DNA of 64,000 nt from Pseudo-nitzschia pungens (GCA_037355855.1 CM074760.1:7432501-7496500), one strand, 5' to 3'; counted from the first letter of the stretch, positions 13,031 through 24,900 are shown. Numbers and translations are program-made. Notes: a model not told the origin generated them from the letters alone.

Positions 13031-15274
13031 ATGCCTCCCAAAAAGAAGACCGCAGCTGCCAGCGCGGATGCATCGTCTTCCGGAGGGAATTCGGGACCGG
13101 CCCCCAAAAAACAGCGGCGCGGGTCTCCAGCTGCATCTTCGAACAAGTCCGAGTCGTCGCAGACTACGCCCGCATCGGCGGACCCAGCAGGTGCATCCTC
13201 CGCTTCGACGAACAGCAGCAGCAACAACAAGAGCGGTAGCAACAAGCAGATCAAGATCACGTCCGGATCGGGATCCGGATCGGCAATGGACAATCACCCG
13301 TATGCCAGGGGATCCGTCATCGAGGTCTTGCACGGAGTCAAGGAAACGACAAACGAGAGTGGCGGTGGCGGTGGCGGTGGCGATGGCATTCAAGAAGAAA
13401 AGAAGGACTGCGATCTCGACGACGACTTTGACGAGTGGTGGGACAAGGATTCGGACGACGAAACCGATGGCGAAGGCGATGGCGATGGCGAAAGCGATTG
13501 CGAAAACGAAGACACCAATGGAAAGGCTTCGGCATCGAACAAAACAGCAACCGACAAAACGAAACGAAAGGGTTCGGACCAAACCGAGGCTGTGATCTCG
13601 GTCCGTCTCTGCGACATTATCGATCGTGTCGCCGTGGAAGGCTCCGGCACCAACACCAGCACCAACGGGAACGGCAAGGACGGGACGAAAACGACCCAGT
13701 GGCGATACTATGTCCACTATCGGGACTTCAATCGCCGGATGGACGAGTGGATATCCATGGACCGCATCGTTTCCCCGCCGAGCATCGGGAACGCCAAGGC
13801 GCGGGCCATCAAGCGGGAGGAAGAAAAAAAGAAGCGCATGCTACAGCGAGAAAAAGAAAAGGAAGAAAAACGAAGGGCCGCGCTGGAGGCCCGATCGGTG
13901 GACGTGACGGCGCCCCGGGCCAGCCGGAGGCGATCGGCGGCGCCCGGATCGGACCTCGCCGCGGACGGGGGATCCGCGGCGGACTCCGGGGGAGCGGCCA
14001 ATGCCGAGGCAAGCCAAGAGCAACCCGAGGGCGGCGGCACCGGCACCAGGCGGGGGACGCGGCTGCGGCGAAAAACCTCCGCCCTGGGTGGGGACGCGGA
14101 CGATGCCACGGGAACCAGCAACCAGACCGGGAGCGGAAGTGGCAGCGGCAATGGCAACGGCGATTCCGGACCGAGCCTCCCGGTCATGGCCGCCGAGAAG
14201 GGGACGGTGGCCCTTCCGACCATCGCGGCGACGGACACCACCAAAGTGGGGGAACACGTGGTGCAAACGATCGCGGCGCAAGAACTCGACGAGCACGAGG
14301 GCCTCGACGATGCGGCCCTGCGGGAGCACGAGGAGGTCACCAAGGTCAAGAACGTGGCCTTTCTGGAACTGGGACCCCACCAGATGTCGACCTGGTATTT
14401 CTCGCCGCTGCCCAAGGAGCTCCTGTCGGAACGGGGATTCATCGAGGTGCTCTACGTTTGCGAGTTTACCCTGCGCATGTTCTCGAGAAAGCAGGAAATC
14501 CGGAGGTTCCAGGCGCGGTTGCCGGCGGACCGACGGCATCCCCCGGGGAACGAAATCTATCGAAAGGGAAACCTGAGCATGTTCGAGGTCGATGGATTCG
14601 AGGAACGGATTTACTGCCAGAATCTGTGCTACATTGCAAAGCTCTTTCTGGACCACAAGACGCTGTACTTTGACGTGGATCCCTTTTTGTTTTACGTCCT
14701 CTGCGAGGTGGACGAGCGGGGCTTCCATCCGGTGGGGTACTACAGCAAGGAGAAATACAGCGACGTGGGGTACAATCTTGCGTGCATTCTCACCTTCCCC
14801 TCGCACCAGCGGAAGGGATACGGGCGCTTTCTGATTGCCTTTTCGTACGAATTGTCCAAAAAAGAGGAAAAGGTGGGATCTCCCGAAAAACCCATGTCGG
14901 ATCTCGGGCAACAAGCCTACAAACCCTATTGGGCCTCTACCATCGTCGACTTTCTCCTGAACCAGTGCCCGAACGCCAACAGCATGAGCATCATGGACAT
15001 TTCCAAAATGACGTCCATCATGGCCGAAGACATTGTCTTCACCCTGAATCAGTTGAGCATTCTGAAAATCATCAACGGCGTCTATTTCATTGCCGCGGAA
15101 GAGGGCTTGCTGAGGACGCTCGCCAAGAAATACCCGGTGAAGGAACCCAGGGTCGACCCCTCGAAGCTTCACTGGACTCCGTTTGTGACGGACGTGAAAC
15201 GAGACAAGTTCTCCATCCACAGCAAAAAGCCCAGCGTGGAGGGCGAAGAAAACAGGGGGGCCGGTGGGTTTTGA
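13031..15274 (+). CDS. MYST-family histone acetyltransferase (Esa1/Tip60 type)
   Basis: Nuclear lysine acetyltransferase of 747 residues, single exon. ATG 13031 (MPPKKKTAAA) is preferred over upstream in-frame codons because of its A-rich context. Order: low-complexity Ser/Asn and acidic N-terminus; chromo-barrel (WRYYVHYRDFNRRMDEW, about residue 220); long basic then Gly-rich linker of about 200 residues; MYST domain (about 440-740). Catalytic features are present: the autoacetylated Lys in IAKLFLDHK, the Cys in NLACILTFP, the acetyl-CoA loop QRKGYGRFL and the Glu in SYELSKKE. The C2HC zinc finger is degenerate: YVCEFTLRMF keeps one Cys, and the later His and Cys are absent, much as I recall for yeast Esa1. 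The chromo-barrel plus MYST order points to the NuA4/TIP60 catalytic subunit class. It converges with the WD40 gene, 182 bp away. Confidence 0.95.
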   Translation: MPPKKKTAAASADASSSGGNSGPAPKKQRRGSPAASSNKSESSQTTPASADPAGASSASTNSSSNNKSGSNKQIKITSGSGSGSAMDNHPYARGSVIEVLHGVKETTNESGGGGGGGDGIQEEKKDCDLDDDFDEWWDKDSDDETDGEGDGDGESDCENEDTNGKASASNKTATDKTKRKGSDQTEAVISVRLCDIIDRVAVEGSGTNTSTNGNGKDGTKTTQWRYYVHYRDFNRRMDEWISMDRIVSPPSIGNAKARAIKREEEKKKRMLQREKEKEEKRRAALEARSVDVTAPRASRRRSAAPGSDLAADGGSAADSGGAANAEASQEQPEGGGTGTRRGTRLRRKTSALGGDADDATGTSNQTGSGSGSGNGNGDSGPSLPVMAAEKGTVALPTIAATDTTKVGEHVVQTIAAQELDEHEGLDDAALREHEEVTKVKNVAFLELGPHQMSTWYFSPLPKELLSERGFIEVLYVCEFTLRMFSRKQEIRRFQARLPADRRHPPGNEIYRKGNLSMFEVDGFEERIYCQNLCYIAKLFLDHKTLYFDVDPFLFYVLCEVDERGFHPVGYYSKEKYSDVGYNLACILTFPSHQRKGYGRFLIAFSYELSKKEEKVGSPEKPMSDLGQQAYKPYWASTIVDFLLNQCPNANSMSIMDISKMTSIMAEDIVFTLNQLSILKIINGVYFIAAEEGLLRTLAKKYPVKEPRVDPSKLHWTPFVTDVKRDKFSIHSKKPSVEGEENRGAGGF

Positions 15275-15456
15275 TGGATGCCCCGGCTCGTTTATGGAGA
15301 CCGAGATTCCTTTTGGACGGCAGCTCCTGGTGAAAGAGAAGCGATGCAAATCGGCCGCGATCCAACAAGATTGTGCGGTGTTTCTATTTTTTAATGAATG
15401 CGAATACGATTTAGAATTAGATTCGAAGATTGCTAAAATATAATTTCCGCTATCCA

Positions 15457-18452
15457 TCATTTTTCGGACTCCGGGGCTGTCATTGTATGACCATCGGCCG
15501 ATGGCTTCATGAGTGTCCAGTCGAATGTGTTCAGCAAATGTATGCCCGATCCCAATCCACCAATGACCACCCACCTGCCATCGAGACTCCAATCGATGCA
15601 GGATACCGAAGTGACATCGTTTGCGAAAAGAGATGGGAGAACCCCGCTCACCTTGCCGACCGTGTTCCATGTAAACGTATCGCAGACGCAAAAGGTCTCG
15701 CCCGAGCCGGCAAACGCCACGTATGTCCCGGACGGGGACCACTTTGCGGAGAGAATGGCGCATCCGAGATTTATTTGGTTGCACAACGCCCACCCCCCAT
15801 TGGCACTGAGGATCGAGACCACACCGTTGTCACCTCCGATCGACAAAAACTTCCCGTCCTTTCCAAAGGCCACGGATCGGACGGGAAGGTTGCCGGTAAA
15901 CTCCGCCACCGGGACAAAAAAGTTGCTCAAGGTCTTTTCGGTTTCAAACAAGGTCACCGACCCGTCCATGCGGCCGCACGCCAGAATGCCGGACGACCAA
16001 TCCTGGCAGGTTATGGAGGATTCGTTCTGGTCAATCTCGCCAACGGACTCCCAATCCGACTCCGGGCTCAGCAGAGCAAGGATACCATCTTCCAGACCAA
16101 CTCCGAGTCGCTCGTCGTGCCTGCTAAATGCAATGGATGTGATTGGTGAGGAAAGAATGCTGTTGAGGATCAAGGTTCTGCTTCGCACCGATAGCACGTT
16201 CAAAACACCTTCGTCTCCTCCCAGTGCGAGATAATTGTTGGAATTTGAAAAGTCCAGAGAACGGATTGGTTTGGCAAACTCGACTTGCTGTTGGGATACC
16301 AAGGAACATAGAAAAATATGAGAATTATGTATTTTTCATAATCGAAGAGACTGGGAACAGCCAAACCAACACTTACAAATACTGGCTTCCAATCTCTGGT
16401 GGTCATTACCGTCAAAGAACAGTCATCGGCCGCATAGGCAAGATATGACGACGACTTTCCAGCTTTTACAATCTTCGAGAACGCAACTGCTGTGATGCTA
16501 GCCTGCGATTTGAGGCCCCTTGGCATTTCCAGTGGAATATCATCAAGATCTCGAAACTCGTCTTCTCGGAGAACCCAATCAGTTCCGGTTGTACTCTGGC
16601 TGTAATAGGAGCTCGAGGCAACGGATGAATAATCGTCTGCATTTTCATCGCTTTGCGGATCTGTTCCGGCCTTTATCAATGCAACAGTGCAATCATTGTC
16701 ACTCACAACCAGGTATCGCCGAATCTCACCATTCGAGGCATTGATTTGCTGTCCCCATGCCAAGTCATTAATGCTTTCCGTACCATGGTGTTCGTACACT
16801 AACGCCCAGGTGTTGGTTTCCACGATTAGGCAGCGGCCATCACTTCCACCGATTGCCAAAAAGGAATCCGACGGGCTCCAACATATCGAAGTAACACGAT
16901 ACCGAAATTGCTCCATCACAGAACTTTTCGGCGTGTGACTAACCTCGTATTGGATCTCAAAGGGTGCCTCACCGTCAAAAACCGCAACTTCTCTGTCCCC
17001 GATGGCAAAGTATTTACCGTCGTGACTCCATCGAAGAGCATGAATTGTAGATGGTCGCCTCGTTGTCTCGTGGACCAAATCAAACGTGGAAGCACTGTAA
17101 ACGCCACAAATTTTGTCACTTCCCGCTATGGCCAAATAGTCTCCCAGGGGACTCCAGTCAAGACAGTATATCAGACCTGATCGATCCAATTGTACTACCG
17201 AATCATTGATCGCATGTAACAGAGATTCGTCGTCAATGCCATCACCGTTCGGCGTTCGCTTTGACTTTGGGTCTTCTTGAGTCAACAAAAGCTTCGTAGG
17301 AACGAGTGCAACTTTGCCATCAAATCCTCCTACTGCGATGAACTTTTGTTCGGGAGAGAAACGCACGGCATAAATGCGATCAATTCTTTCGAATTTGTGG
17401 ACGACCCTTATCTCTCGAAGAGTTTTTAAGGATTGGTCTACAACAAGCTCCAAAAGCCAAGCATAGCAGTCGTCTCCACCGACTACAAGATGGTTTGAGC
17501 TACCAAAGTCGAGGGATCGAACTCTGCCTTTAATCGAAAACTCAAGTGTTCTGTTGCCCAGATCCATGCTTGATTTTGCGGAAGAATCATCGCTCTCGTT
17601 GTCATCCATCTTTTGCAACCCCTCATCAATTATTTGCGTTACGACGATTGTTCCTCTTTCGTCTCCCATAGCCAACATCAAAGGGCACGATTGTTGGTTT
17701 GACGAATCAAAAGTGACACGGTTCATTGCCAATGCAGTGATGTTGCTTTCATTCGTTATTTCCTTCCAAACAAAACCGCGCGAGGAATTCGATTTCATAT
17801 TGTCTTCCTCTTCTGGTGTTGACTGCTCAGACAGTGATGCAGGAGGTGTTGTCCCCACAGAAACTGATCGATCTTGAACATTGTCGTCTGTTACGTATTG
17901 GGGATTCGATTCCGCAAAAAGTTTAGACTTCGATTTCACTGTACGTCTAGTAGTTGGGCCCTCGTGCGAATCAGATTGACTAATAACCGCCAATTGAAGG
18001 TATCGGTGCTTTGCCAAACGATGTTGTAATGCGCTACCTTTTTGATTTCGATTCGAGCTGCTCACGCTCACATCGGTGAGGATTTGCTTGTTTAGTGATG
18101 AAGCGATATTCTCCGAAGTTGAACTTTGATGTGAAAAGGATGACAATGCTATGTTGTAAAGGCGTGGAGGCGATGATGAAGAAAAAGACATGTCTTCGAA
18201 AACATCATTTGTCATTGGTGATGGTTGACTTTCATATGTTTGTATTGTCCAATGGTCCACCGGTGATTTCGATGGGCTTCCACCATCTGGGGTTACCTGA
18301 GAAGCAGATTTGCCACCGATTGAACTGATCCTACTTCTCCACCACGGAGCATTGTTCTCATCAAATGAGTTCCGTTTCTCAACCTTCATGAAATAGTAGT
18401 CGTCGAACTCGTTTAGACGCTCGTGACCCTCTTGAGAAAAACAACTCCCCAT
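15457..18452 (-). CDS. WD40-repeat protein with N-terminal myristoylation/palmitoylation motif
   Basis: Two exons, 18452-16377 and 16287-15457; the intron 16288-16376 (89 bp, GT-AG, phase 0) joins PVF to QVEFAKPIR. The product has 968 residues. Starting at ATG 18452 gives MGSCFSQEG: Gly2 with Ser6 fits N-myristoylation and Cys4 fits palmitoylation, so membrane association is likely; an ATG 21 bp upstream would hide this motif. About 12 WD-like blades follow (for example LDWSPLGDYLAIAGSD, LRWSHDGKYFAIGD, ICWSPSDSFLAIGGSDG), enough for two propellers. A disordered Ser-rich region occupies residues of about 30-270. I do not recognise a named ortholog; a scaffold role is inferred. No frame problem occurs across 3 kb. 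Confidence 0.85.
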
Positions 18453-20335
18453 TGTAAGAATGTTGCGAAACATTAGTCAACTGAACTTCATTTCTGTGGT
18501 CAAAGAAATGACGTCGAATGAAAATGTTCTCACACAACATGTCTAGTAGACTGCATCTCAAAATGTTATTATGGTTGCACTTTCTTTGACTCTGCTGCAA
18601 CATTCAATTGATTTTTTAAACACACGTGTACAGATGTGGATACGATTCCCACGAAGACTGGTGAAAATTCTTTCATTTCATGACCAACAAACTTCACCCC
18701 AAAATCCGAAAGCATACCAGCAGTATGCAGTGGTACTCGTAGGGTCCCAGGATGCTTCGAAGCGGTGGAATTTCATGGCACGTTTTAAATATCCCTCGAA
18801 CTTTTGAAAAAAATATGCCGCTGTTTCATAAAAGTGGACGCAGTGAGTAACCAGTGAATAGTGAATTCATCTGACAGGATCAACGCACGAAGGAATGAAA
18901 AGTATGTAGATTTACTTCGCACGAGTCAAGGATCGACGAGAGCACAAAGACTAGACTAAACGCGAACAAATTGGATTTGATTCGTTCTTTACTGTGGCTA
19001 CATCGAAGGTGCTCGACAATAAAACGTATTGCACTTTGTTTGAGCAGAGCCAAGTGAACGCTGAGAAATAGCAATAGGGAGCAGTTTGGTGATGATGGAT
19101 CATGCTTCAGTGATATGGCCGATTCATCATGTATGAAAAGAGCAACAAGAAATATCACATTGCAAATTACAGATTTGGCTACCTAGAGAACGAAACGTCC
19201 TAGTAATCGTTACTGCTCTCTTGATTTGGTTCTTGTGACAGGCAGGGGCGGATGGTGCATCAATCTTGTCAATAATACTACTGCTTCTCTACTATCCTGA
19301 CGAGGACTTGTTCTACTAAAGAAGATGTAATTGAATTTTTCTTACATTGTTCTTGTTACTATGCTACAAGTAGTAGTAATGCCCATTCCGTTGCAATGTA
19401 TGAGTGCTAGTACTAGAGTAGGCGGTGAAAATTGACACTCATCTTAGCAATATTGAATTGGTCCTATTTTCTCGCGGGGTCGTCCCTTAATCCAGAATGC
19501 GAATACATGTATCAATTTTCTATTTTCATTATTATTTTTTGTGACATTCAAATACCTTCCTAATTTTCACTCCTCACACAGCGGTAGGGAACTAAAAATA
19601 GTTTTCGCACAAAAAATTAGGCTATTCCGTATGAAGAGAGGGATGTCTTTGACATTAAAATGCGGTAAAATGTTACATACCCCTCATACTCTCGGAACAA
19701 CTTGACCTTGATCTCTAGTATAGGTAAAGAAAGTAAGTTTGCGCGCAGGTCAATGCGGCAGGTCCGGCTTGGGCACATACAATATCCAGTATGTGACTCT
19801 TGGCGTCGCCAAATTCAGTTAAGCGACTCACAAAAATCAATCCGTTGTCACGACTAAATTGTCCCATGCCTTTTTTATGTGTATCTTCAGTTACACGTTT
19901 AGATCCCGACTCACCGTCAACGAACAATGCGTGAAGAGAGCAACAGAAGTCATACATAGTACTGGCGGAAAAATGGTACAAGTAAGGCTAACTTACTGGT
20001 GCACACCCAGACGCTCGAGTATTGGCTGCAGCCTATCTTCCGGGGAAAACACGGGAGTAAAAACTCGAAAGAACCAATTCAAATAGACTGCGCTCTGCCG
20101 TTGACAAAGGAAATATGGTACCACCCACCAGCGGGCCAAAAAACATCATAGTTGGTCGTGGCTTATTGCATTGGAAGCAGTCTCTCCACCTACAGCAACT
20201 GGACGTGAAGAAACACTTTGGAGTTTGTGAAAGTTTCATTTGAGTGGGCACGTCGCGTTGGTTTTCCTCGACTCCTTCTGACAAGACAACCAACTCCTTC
20301 TTACAAGACAGCCCATCGCAGAGCACAACGCAGCA
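18453..20335. other. Divergent spacer
   Basis: About 1.9 kb between the WD40 and RING genes. AT-rich with scattered TAGTAGTA words (about 19370). Open frames here are short, lack domains and are not annotated. No RNA gene was recognised. Confidence 0.55.
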
Positions 20336-22063
20336 ATGAGAATCCTACCTGCGGATCGTTTCGATACGAACAATAAAACTGAAAAAATGCCTCAAAGTTC
20401 TGGAAACAATCGCCGAAACCAAAGTGCGTTTGCATCGGAATGTGCATCCGATGCTTCCGAAGATGAATTTCCAGCAATATCCTTCGACGAGGTTTCGACA
20501 GCCTCTTCTGCTCGAGAAGATTTTCTGCTCGTCCTAGTGTCCAGCACATCGGGCTCTACGACGCAAGTGAAGAACCAGAAACGAGCCCTGACCATCGTCG
20601 AGGCCTGTGGCGTGCAGCCCGAGGTTTTGGATGCCTCCGATCCCGCCAACGCTATGGTTCGAGACGAGTTGTGCGAAATGTCGGGGATCAAAGGAATCTA
20701 TCCCCAATTCTTTTTGGTTCAGGGGGACAGAACGTCCTTTTTTGCCGACTTTGCCGAATTGGAACACATGAACGATGAGGGGACGCTGGCCGAATGGCTG
20801 GGAATGGAGCTTCCTATTGCAAAACAAAGCCTTTCAGCTCAAAAGAAACGGTTGGAGGCAGACCAAAATAGTCCAGGAAACGCCGACAGTGCTTTGGAAT
20901 GCGACGAGAAAAGTACCACTTCGAGCGCCACCGAAGATCTCTTCAATGTCGCATCGGTGTCGAAGGAAATGGGGTCGGGCAGCGTTTCCATCGCAAATGA
21001 TTCCCAAAACAATATGATCCTATCAATCCCAACTGATCGCACCGGACAAGAAGAATGGTCGGATCCTATGCTACTAGAACGATACGAAGATGAAATCCTA
21101 GCTCTTGAAGACTACTTGCAGGAACAAGAAGAACAGGAAGAGGAAAGTGATCTGTTCCAAAACGGAGACCAGCAGGGAGAGGAACGCACTGGCAATCATT
21201 TGAATACGAACAATTACGAGCCTCCAGTAGGGCTGCGTCGTCCCGCTGCGGATGAACACCATTCCGCTTTGAACAGGAAAGGGATCCGACCCCTTGCCAA
21301 GGGCAAGCTTGAGCCCTTCCTTTCCGTGTCTTCTGTAGCGACAACCGCTACAATCTCCCAAACATCATCTGCGTCACCAGAGCGATCACTCGACAACTAC
21401 CCCTCCAACGATGCTCCGGTCGATTACAGCAGCTCCTCCCGAGTATCACCACACTCCCAGGCATCGTCCGAGAAGAACATTCCGTGCAATGTATTGATGG
21501 AAACGACTTCCATGCGTTCGGAAACCGAACAATTGCTCCGAGCAGAAATCGAGCGACTTGAGCTCCGGTGCGAGGAACTTACGGCCGAGCGGTATATCAT
21601 GGAAGGACAGCTGAAGGAAGCCCGACAAAAGAACAATGAAGGCGAGCAGCAGCTGGAGCAGAACCCCAGCAAGATTCACAAGTTCCAGTTGCAACAGACC
21701 CTTAGGTGTCCGCAGTGCAACAAGGTATTCAAGTCGAATCCATCCAGCATTGGTGCTCCCATTTCCAGCAACTCGTGCGGCCATTCCATTTGCCGAAACT
21801 GCTGCCACAAGCGGCTGGCCAAGGCCGCACGCCGTCGGCGGGAGGAGGACAACATGAGCAGCAGCGAGCGTTTGCGGAGCACGATTTCGAGCGATTTGTT
21901 CATGTGCGTCGACATGAACCAGGTATATACGGGATCTTTCGGGGAGGAACAGGAACGCGAGGCCGAATCCTGCCCGATGTGTCACGCGGCCAAGGCCTTT
22001 CGACACGGGAAGATGCATGTCAATATCAGCCTCTGTATGGTGTTAAAGCTCCTAGACGCGTAG
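20336..22063 (+). CDS. SH3BGR/glutaredoxin-like domain fused to a C-terminal RING-like finger
   Basis: Single exon of 575 residues from ATG 20336 (a second ATG follows at 20387). Residues of about 60-160 form a thioredoxin-like fold of the SH3BGR/glutaredoxin-related kind: a beta strand FLLVLVSSTSG, helix KNQKRALTIVEACG, strand PEVLDAS, then GIKGIYPQFFLV with the typical cis-Pro position. No CxxC redox motif is seen. The middle is acidic and disordered, followed by a short coiled coil (EQLLRAEIERLELRCEEL). The C-terminal part holds CPQC, then CGHSICRNCC, then CPMC, in the order of a RING finger with a long insert between the third and fourth pairs. A ubiquitin-ligase role is possible but unproven. 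It converges with the sulfotransferase gene. Confidence 0.8.
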   Translation: MRILPADRFDTNNKTEKMPQSSGNNRRNQSAFASECASDASEDEFPAISFDEVSTASSAREDFLLVLVSSTSGSTTQVKNQKRALTIVEACGVQPEVLDASDPANAMVRDELCEMSGIKGIYPQFFLVQGDRTSFFADFAELEHMNDEGTLAEWLGMELPIAKQSLSAQKKRLEADQNSPGNADSALECDEKSTTSSATEDLFNVASVSKEMGSGSVSIANDSQNNMILSIPTDRTGQEEWSDPMLLERYEDEILALEDYLQEQEEQEEESDLFQNGDQQGEERTGNHLNTNNYEPPVGLRRPAADEHHSALNRKGIRPLAKGKLEPFLSVSSVATTATISQTSSASPERSLDNYPSNDAPVDYSSSSRVSPHSQASSEKNIPCNVLMETTSMRSETEQLLRAEIERLELRCEELTAERYIMEGQLKEARQKNNEGEQQLEQNPSKIHKFQLQQTLRCPQCNKVFKSNPSSIGAPISSNSCGHSICRNCCHKRLAKAARRRREEDNMSSSERLRSTISSDLFMCVDMNQVYTGSFGEEQEREAESCPMCHAAKAFRHGKMHVNISLCMVLKLLDA

Positions 22064-22442
22064 AACCAACCGACTCAAACCTAGAGCAACGCGATGTGCA
22101 CTATTGCGGCAAGGGGAAACTGCAATATCTGTAATGCTATGATATTTTTAATATTACCAATCAATCAAAGCTTTCATAGCAATAGACTGGAATGGGAACA
22201 ATCAGTGAATAACTCTATATTAACGCAGTACTGGTTGCACACCAGATTAACTCCATAATATCTGTGCTCTGTTCCAAGAGTTTGTATGCACTCGGCAATA
22301 GTGCATTGCAACAAATGGCTGGCTGACAGTCTTTCACGACTTGACAATTCAACTTGTCATTCTTCGAATGCAAACCCAATCCCTGGCATTTGTATTCGCT
22401 CTCTCTTTCAGTTACGACTCGACTCGACTCGACTCGACTCAC
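22064..22442. other. Convergent 3' spacer with GACTC repeat
   Basis: A 379-bp gap. A (GACTC)n pentanucleotide run at about 22411-22441 abuts the sulfotransferase stop codon, so it lies in that gene's 3' UTR. No gene seen. Confidence 0.6.
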
Positions 22443-23843
22443 TCATTCATCTTTGGTATACCCAAACCTCTCAAACGACGGTCCCCATCGCTCGTTGATC
22501 ACTTTTTTGAGGGCGGGATCCAGTGGCTCATGGGCGTTCTTCTTGTATGTTTTGAAGTCGTCACCACCGAGTTCCTTCGCGAGGCGTTCCTGGCAACGGG
22601 CCGTCCACTTCCACCCCAGCTCTTTGTAGATGCGTTGTGCTGTTTCCATTGGTCGCTTCGAAATATCGTCGTACGAGATTTCCACCAACCGTTTGGCTGG
22701 TCGTTGGCGGTCGGACGCGTCACCAGCACTCTCGCCGGACGCCGATTCTGCGGAAAGGATTTGGGTTCGTCCCTCCTCGTACCGATCGTACAGAATTTCG
22801 TACTGCCTCAAAATGAATTCCGTGATATCCTCATCGGAGGGAGTGTTCAGGTACGTGTACCAATACGTGGTATCGGCCATGTGCGCCGCGGATCGAAAGA
22901 CGTCATACGGATTGCGGTGGATGTAAATGAATTGTGCCTCCGGGAAGAGCTGGTTGAGGAGTCCAATGCGAGCAGTGTGGACAGGGCTCTTCAGAATGAG
23001 GCGGCGGGGGCCTTCCCCGGACGATGATTTTCGTTCGTTCTCAGCACGCACCGTCAATTTGCGCAACAGATACAAGAACGAGTCGATCCACGTTTTCCGG
23101 GCCTCGGCCATTTCGCTTGCTTCGAGCCATTCGTCGCTTGTAGCATCACCATCACCACTGTCGTCAAACGCATAAAACGGCCGAAACTCGGGTTCTTGTT
23201 TCATGAAAAACAGCGGCATATACGGACTAGTCCCCGCGGAAAGGACGTTGGTGGCGAGCTCGTCTTCCTGCGGCAGATCGAAGTCTAGTTTCACGTTGTC
23301 CATCGGACGCGTGTCATCAATGACGCCCTTGAACAGAACCTTGCCGATGGATTCGAACCACAAAAAGCAGGACGAAAACCCGGCACAAAACGTCGAGCAA
23401 TACGTGAATTGCTCCGAGTCCAGGCCCAGTAGACTGTGCGCGAGTGTGGTTCCCGTGCGAGGGTGACCAAGGATGAAGACTGGTTTGGGATGAATGGTGG
23501 CCTGCTCTATCGTTCTGCCGTAAAGCAGGTGCTCGATGAGCCCCATGACCGAATTCAGAACGGACATGTACGATATGAACAAAAGTCGGGGCCAATAGAC
23601 GGTCCATTCTATCTGGCGCCATCGGTTTCGGAGTATCGATATCCATTGCGGCAGACCAATACCACACATCGGATTGTTCTTGGTGGAAAGACGAAACTTG
23701 GGAGTAAATTTGTACGTGTACTTGGAAGTTTCCGTTGTGCTTTCTCCTTTACTTTTGTTAGCACCTCGACGATCCAAGCCATCATACTCGTCGAAATCCC
23801 GAAATACCGAAGAGGCCATCGTTGTATCCTTCGTGATTGTCAT
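22443..23843 (-). CDS. Membrane-anchored sulfotransferase-family protein
   Basis: Single exon, 466 residues, ATG 23843. The PAPS-binding 5'-phosphosulfate loop is GHPRTGTT and the 3'-phosphate region is HRNPYDVFRSAAHM; RRLILKSPVH precedes it in the usual order. This places it with the Sulfotransfer_3-type families found in bacteria, algae and other eukaryotes. A hydrophobic segment upstream of the domain (LLFISYMSVLNSVMGLIEHL) suggests a membrane-proximal or type II membrane topology, so a Golgi carbohydrate or lipid substrate is a reasonable inference, but the substrate cannot be read from sequence. The N-terminal 50 residues are hydrophilic. No frame problems. Confidence 0.88.
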   Translation of the reverse strand: MTITKDTTMASSVFRDFDEYDGLDRRGANKSKGESTTETSKYTYKFTPKFRLSTKNNPMCGIGLPQWISILRNRWRQIEWTVYWPRLLFISYMSVLNSVMGLIEHLLYGRTIEQATIHPKPVFILGHPRTGTTLAHSLLGLDSEQFTYCSTFCAGFSSCFLWFESIGKVLFKGVIDDTRPMDNVKLDFDLPQEDELATNVLSAGTSPYMPLFFMKQEPEFRPFYAFDDSGDGDATSDEWLEASEMAEARKTWIDSFLYLLRKLTVRAENERKSSSGEGPRRLILKSPVHTARIGLLNQLFPEAQFIYIHRNPYDVFRSAAHMADTTYWYTYLNTPSDEDITEFILRQYEILYDRYEEGRTQILSAESASGESAGDASDRQRPAKRLVEISYDDISKRPMETAQRIYKELGWKWTARCQERLAKELGGDDFKTYKKNAHEPLDPALKKVINERWGPSFERFGYTKDE

Positions 23844-24900
23844 AGAGCAATGCTCAATCGATAGAGCTCGGGTTTTCGGTGCCTTGAGAAAATAAAAATA
23901 GTGAGAATGCTGCCACTGTGTCGGTATGGATGATTTGATGGGAAATTAAGGATGTGACAGCATTAGATAACCTTACTCGTAACCTTACTTCATATTAGAT
24001 CTTGGAGTATCATACTCGGGCGAGCGAATCATCATCATGAAAGTCTTAAATAATGAAGGAAGGCTTACTTCATAAAATTATCTTCCGCGAGCAAAGTTTA
24101 CCACTTCGGACTAAGATTACTGTTACTACGGGACGGCAGTGGGAAGATGAGCATGCGGTGATAAACGACGGTCTGTTCCCAAAACAACAAGCAAGCAAGG
24201 ATGTGACATCTGACAATAGTAGTACTTGTAGGGTTGGACATCGATACAATTACATACCAGTACCGTATTGCGTAATCACTGGCTCATGTCATCTTTTATT
24301 CTAAATGCTCGTCGTACTACCAGCTGTTGTGAATAGAGACAAGGATTGGTACGTGTACCATAACAACAACAACAAGAACATAACGATTGTTAGGAAAGGA
24401 AAATTGAGATCTCCACCAATTAAATCAAAATGCAAAATAGAGATGAGTACAACAAGTATTACCCTACAGTATCTAACACTACAAAATCCGATTACAATTC
24501 TCCATTTGCTACCAGCAGTAGTACAAGCAGTGAGCTGATAGAGGAGCTTCTTAGCAAAAGAAGTGCATTCATCAACAACAAGCAAAGTCTGGTCTTTTTC
24601 TTGCGGGGTGAACTAACCCTCATGCCACTGATGCCATTGACTTTCTCACCAGATGATGGTAGAAAACAAACAGGAGTGCTGGGGGAGAACAACAAGAACT
24701 TCTTGCTGCTGCCACCATCGTCTTCAATGGTTGAAAAAGGATACTCTCTACTCTCTGTTGAAGCATGAATCGATTATTCTCACAGCATAATTATTGAATT
24801 TGACAATCATACTAATACTACCGGTACTAATCCTCCTCTACCGGTATTGAGTATGGTGAGGAAAGGAGGGATGTACTCCTGCCACTACGACTACTACGAC

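Noticed and set aside
13841..15793. 650-codon open frame antisense to the MYST gene
   Set aside because: It is the mirror of a conserved, GC-rich coding sequence and shows no domain. The sense strand has complete catalytic motifs.
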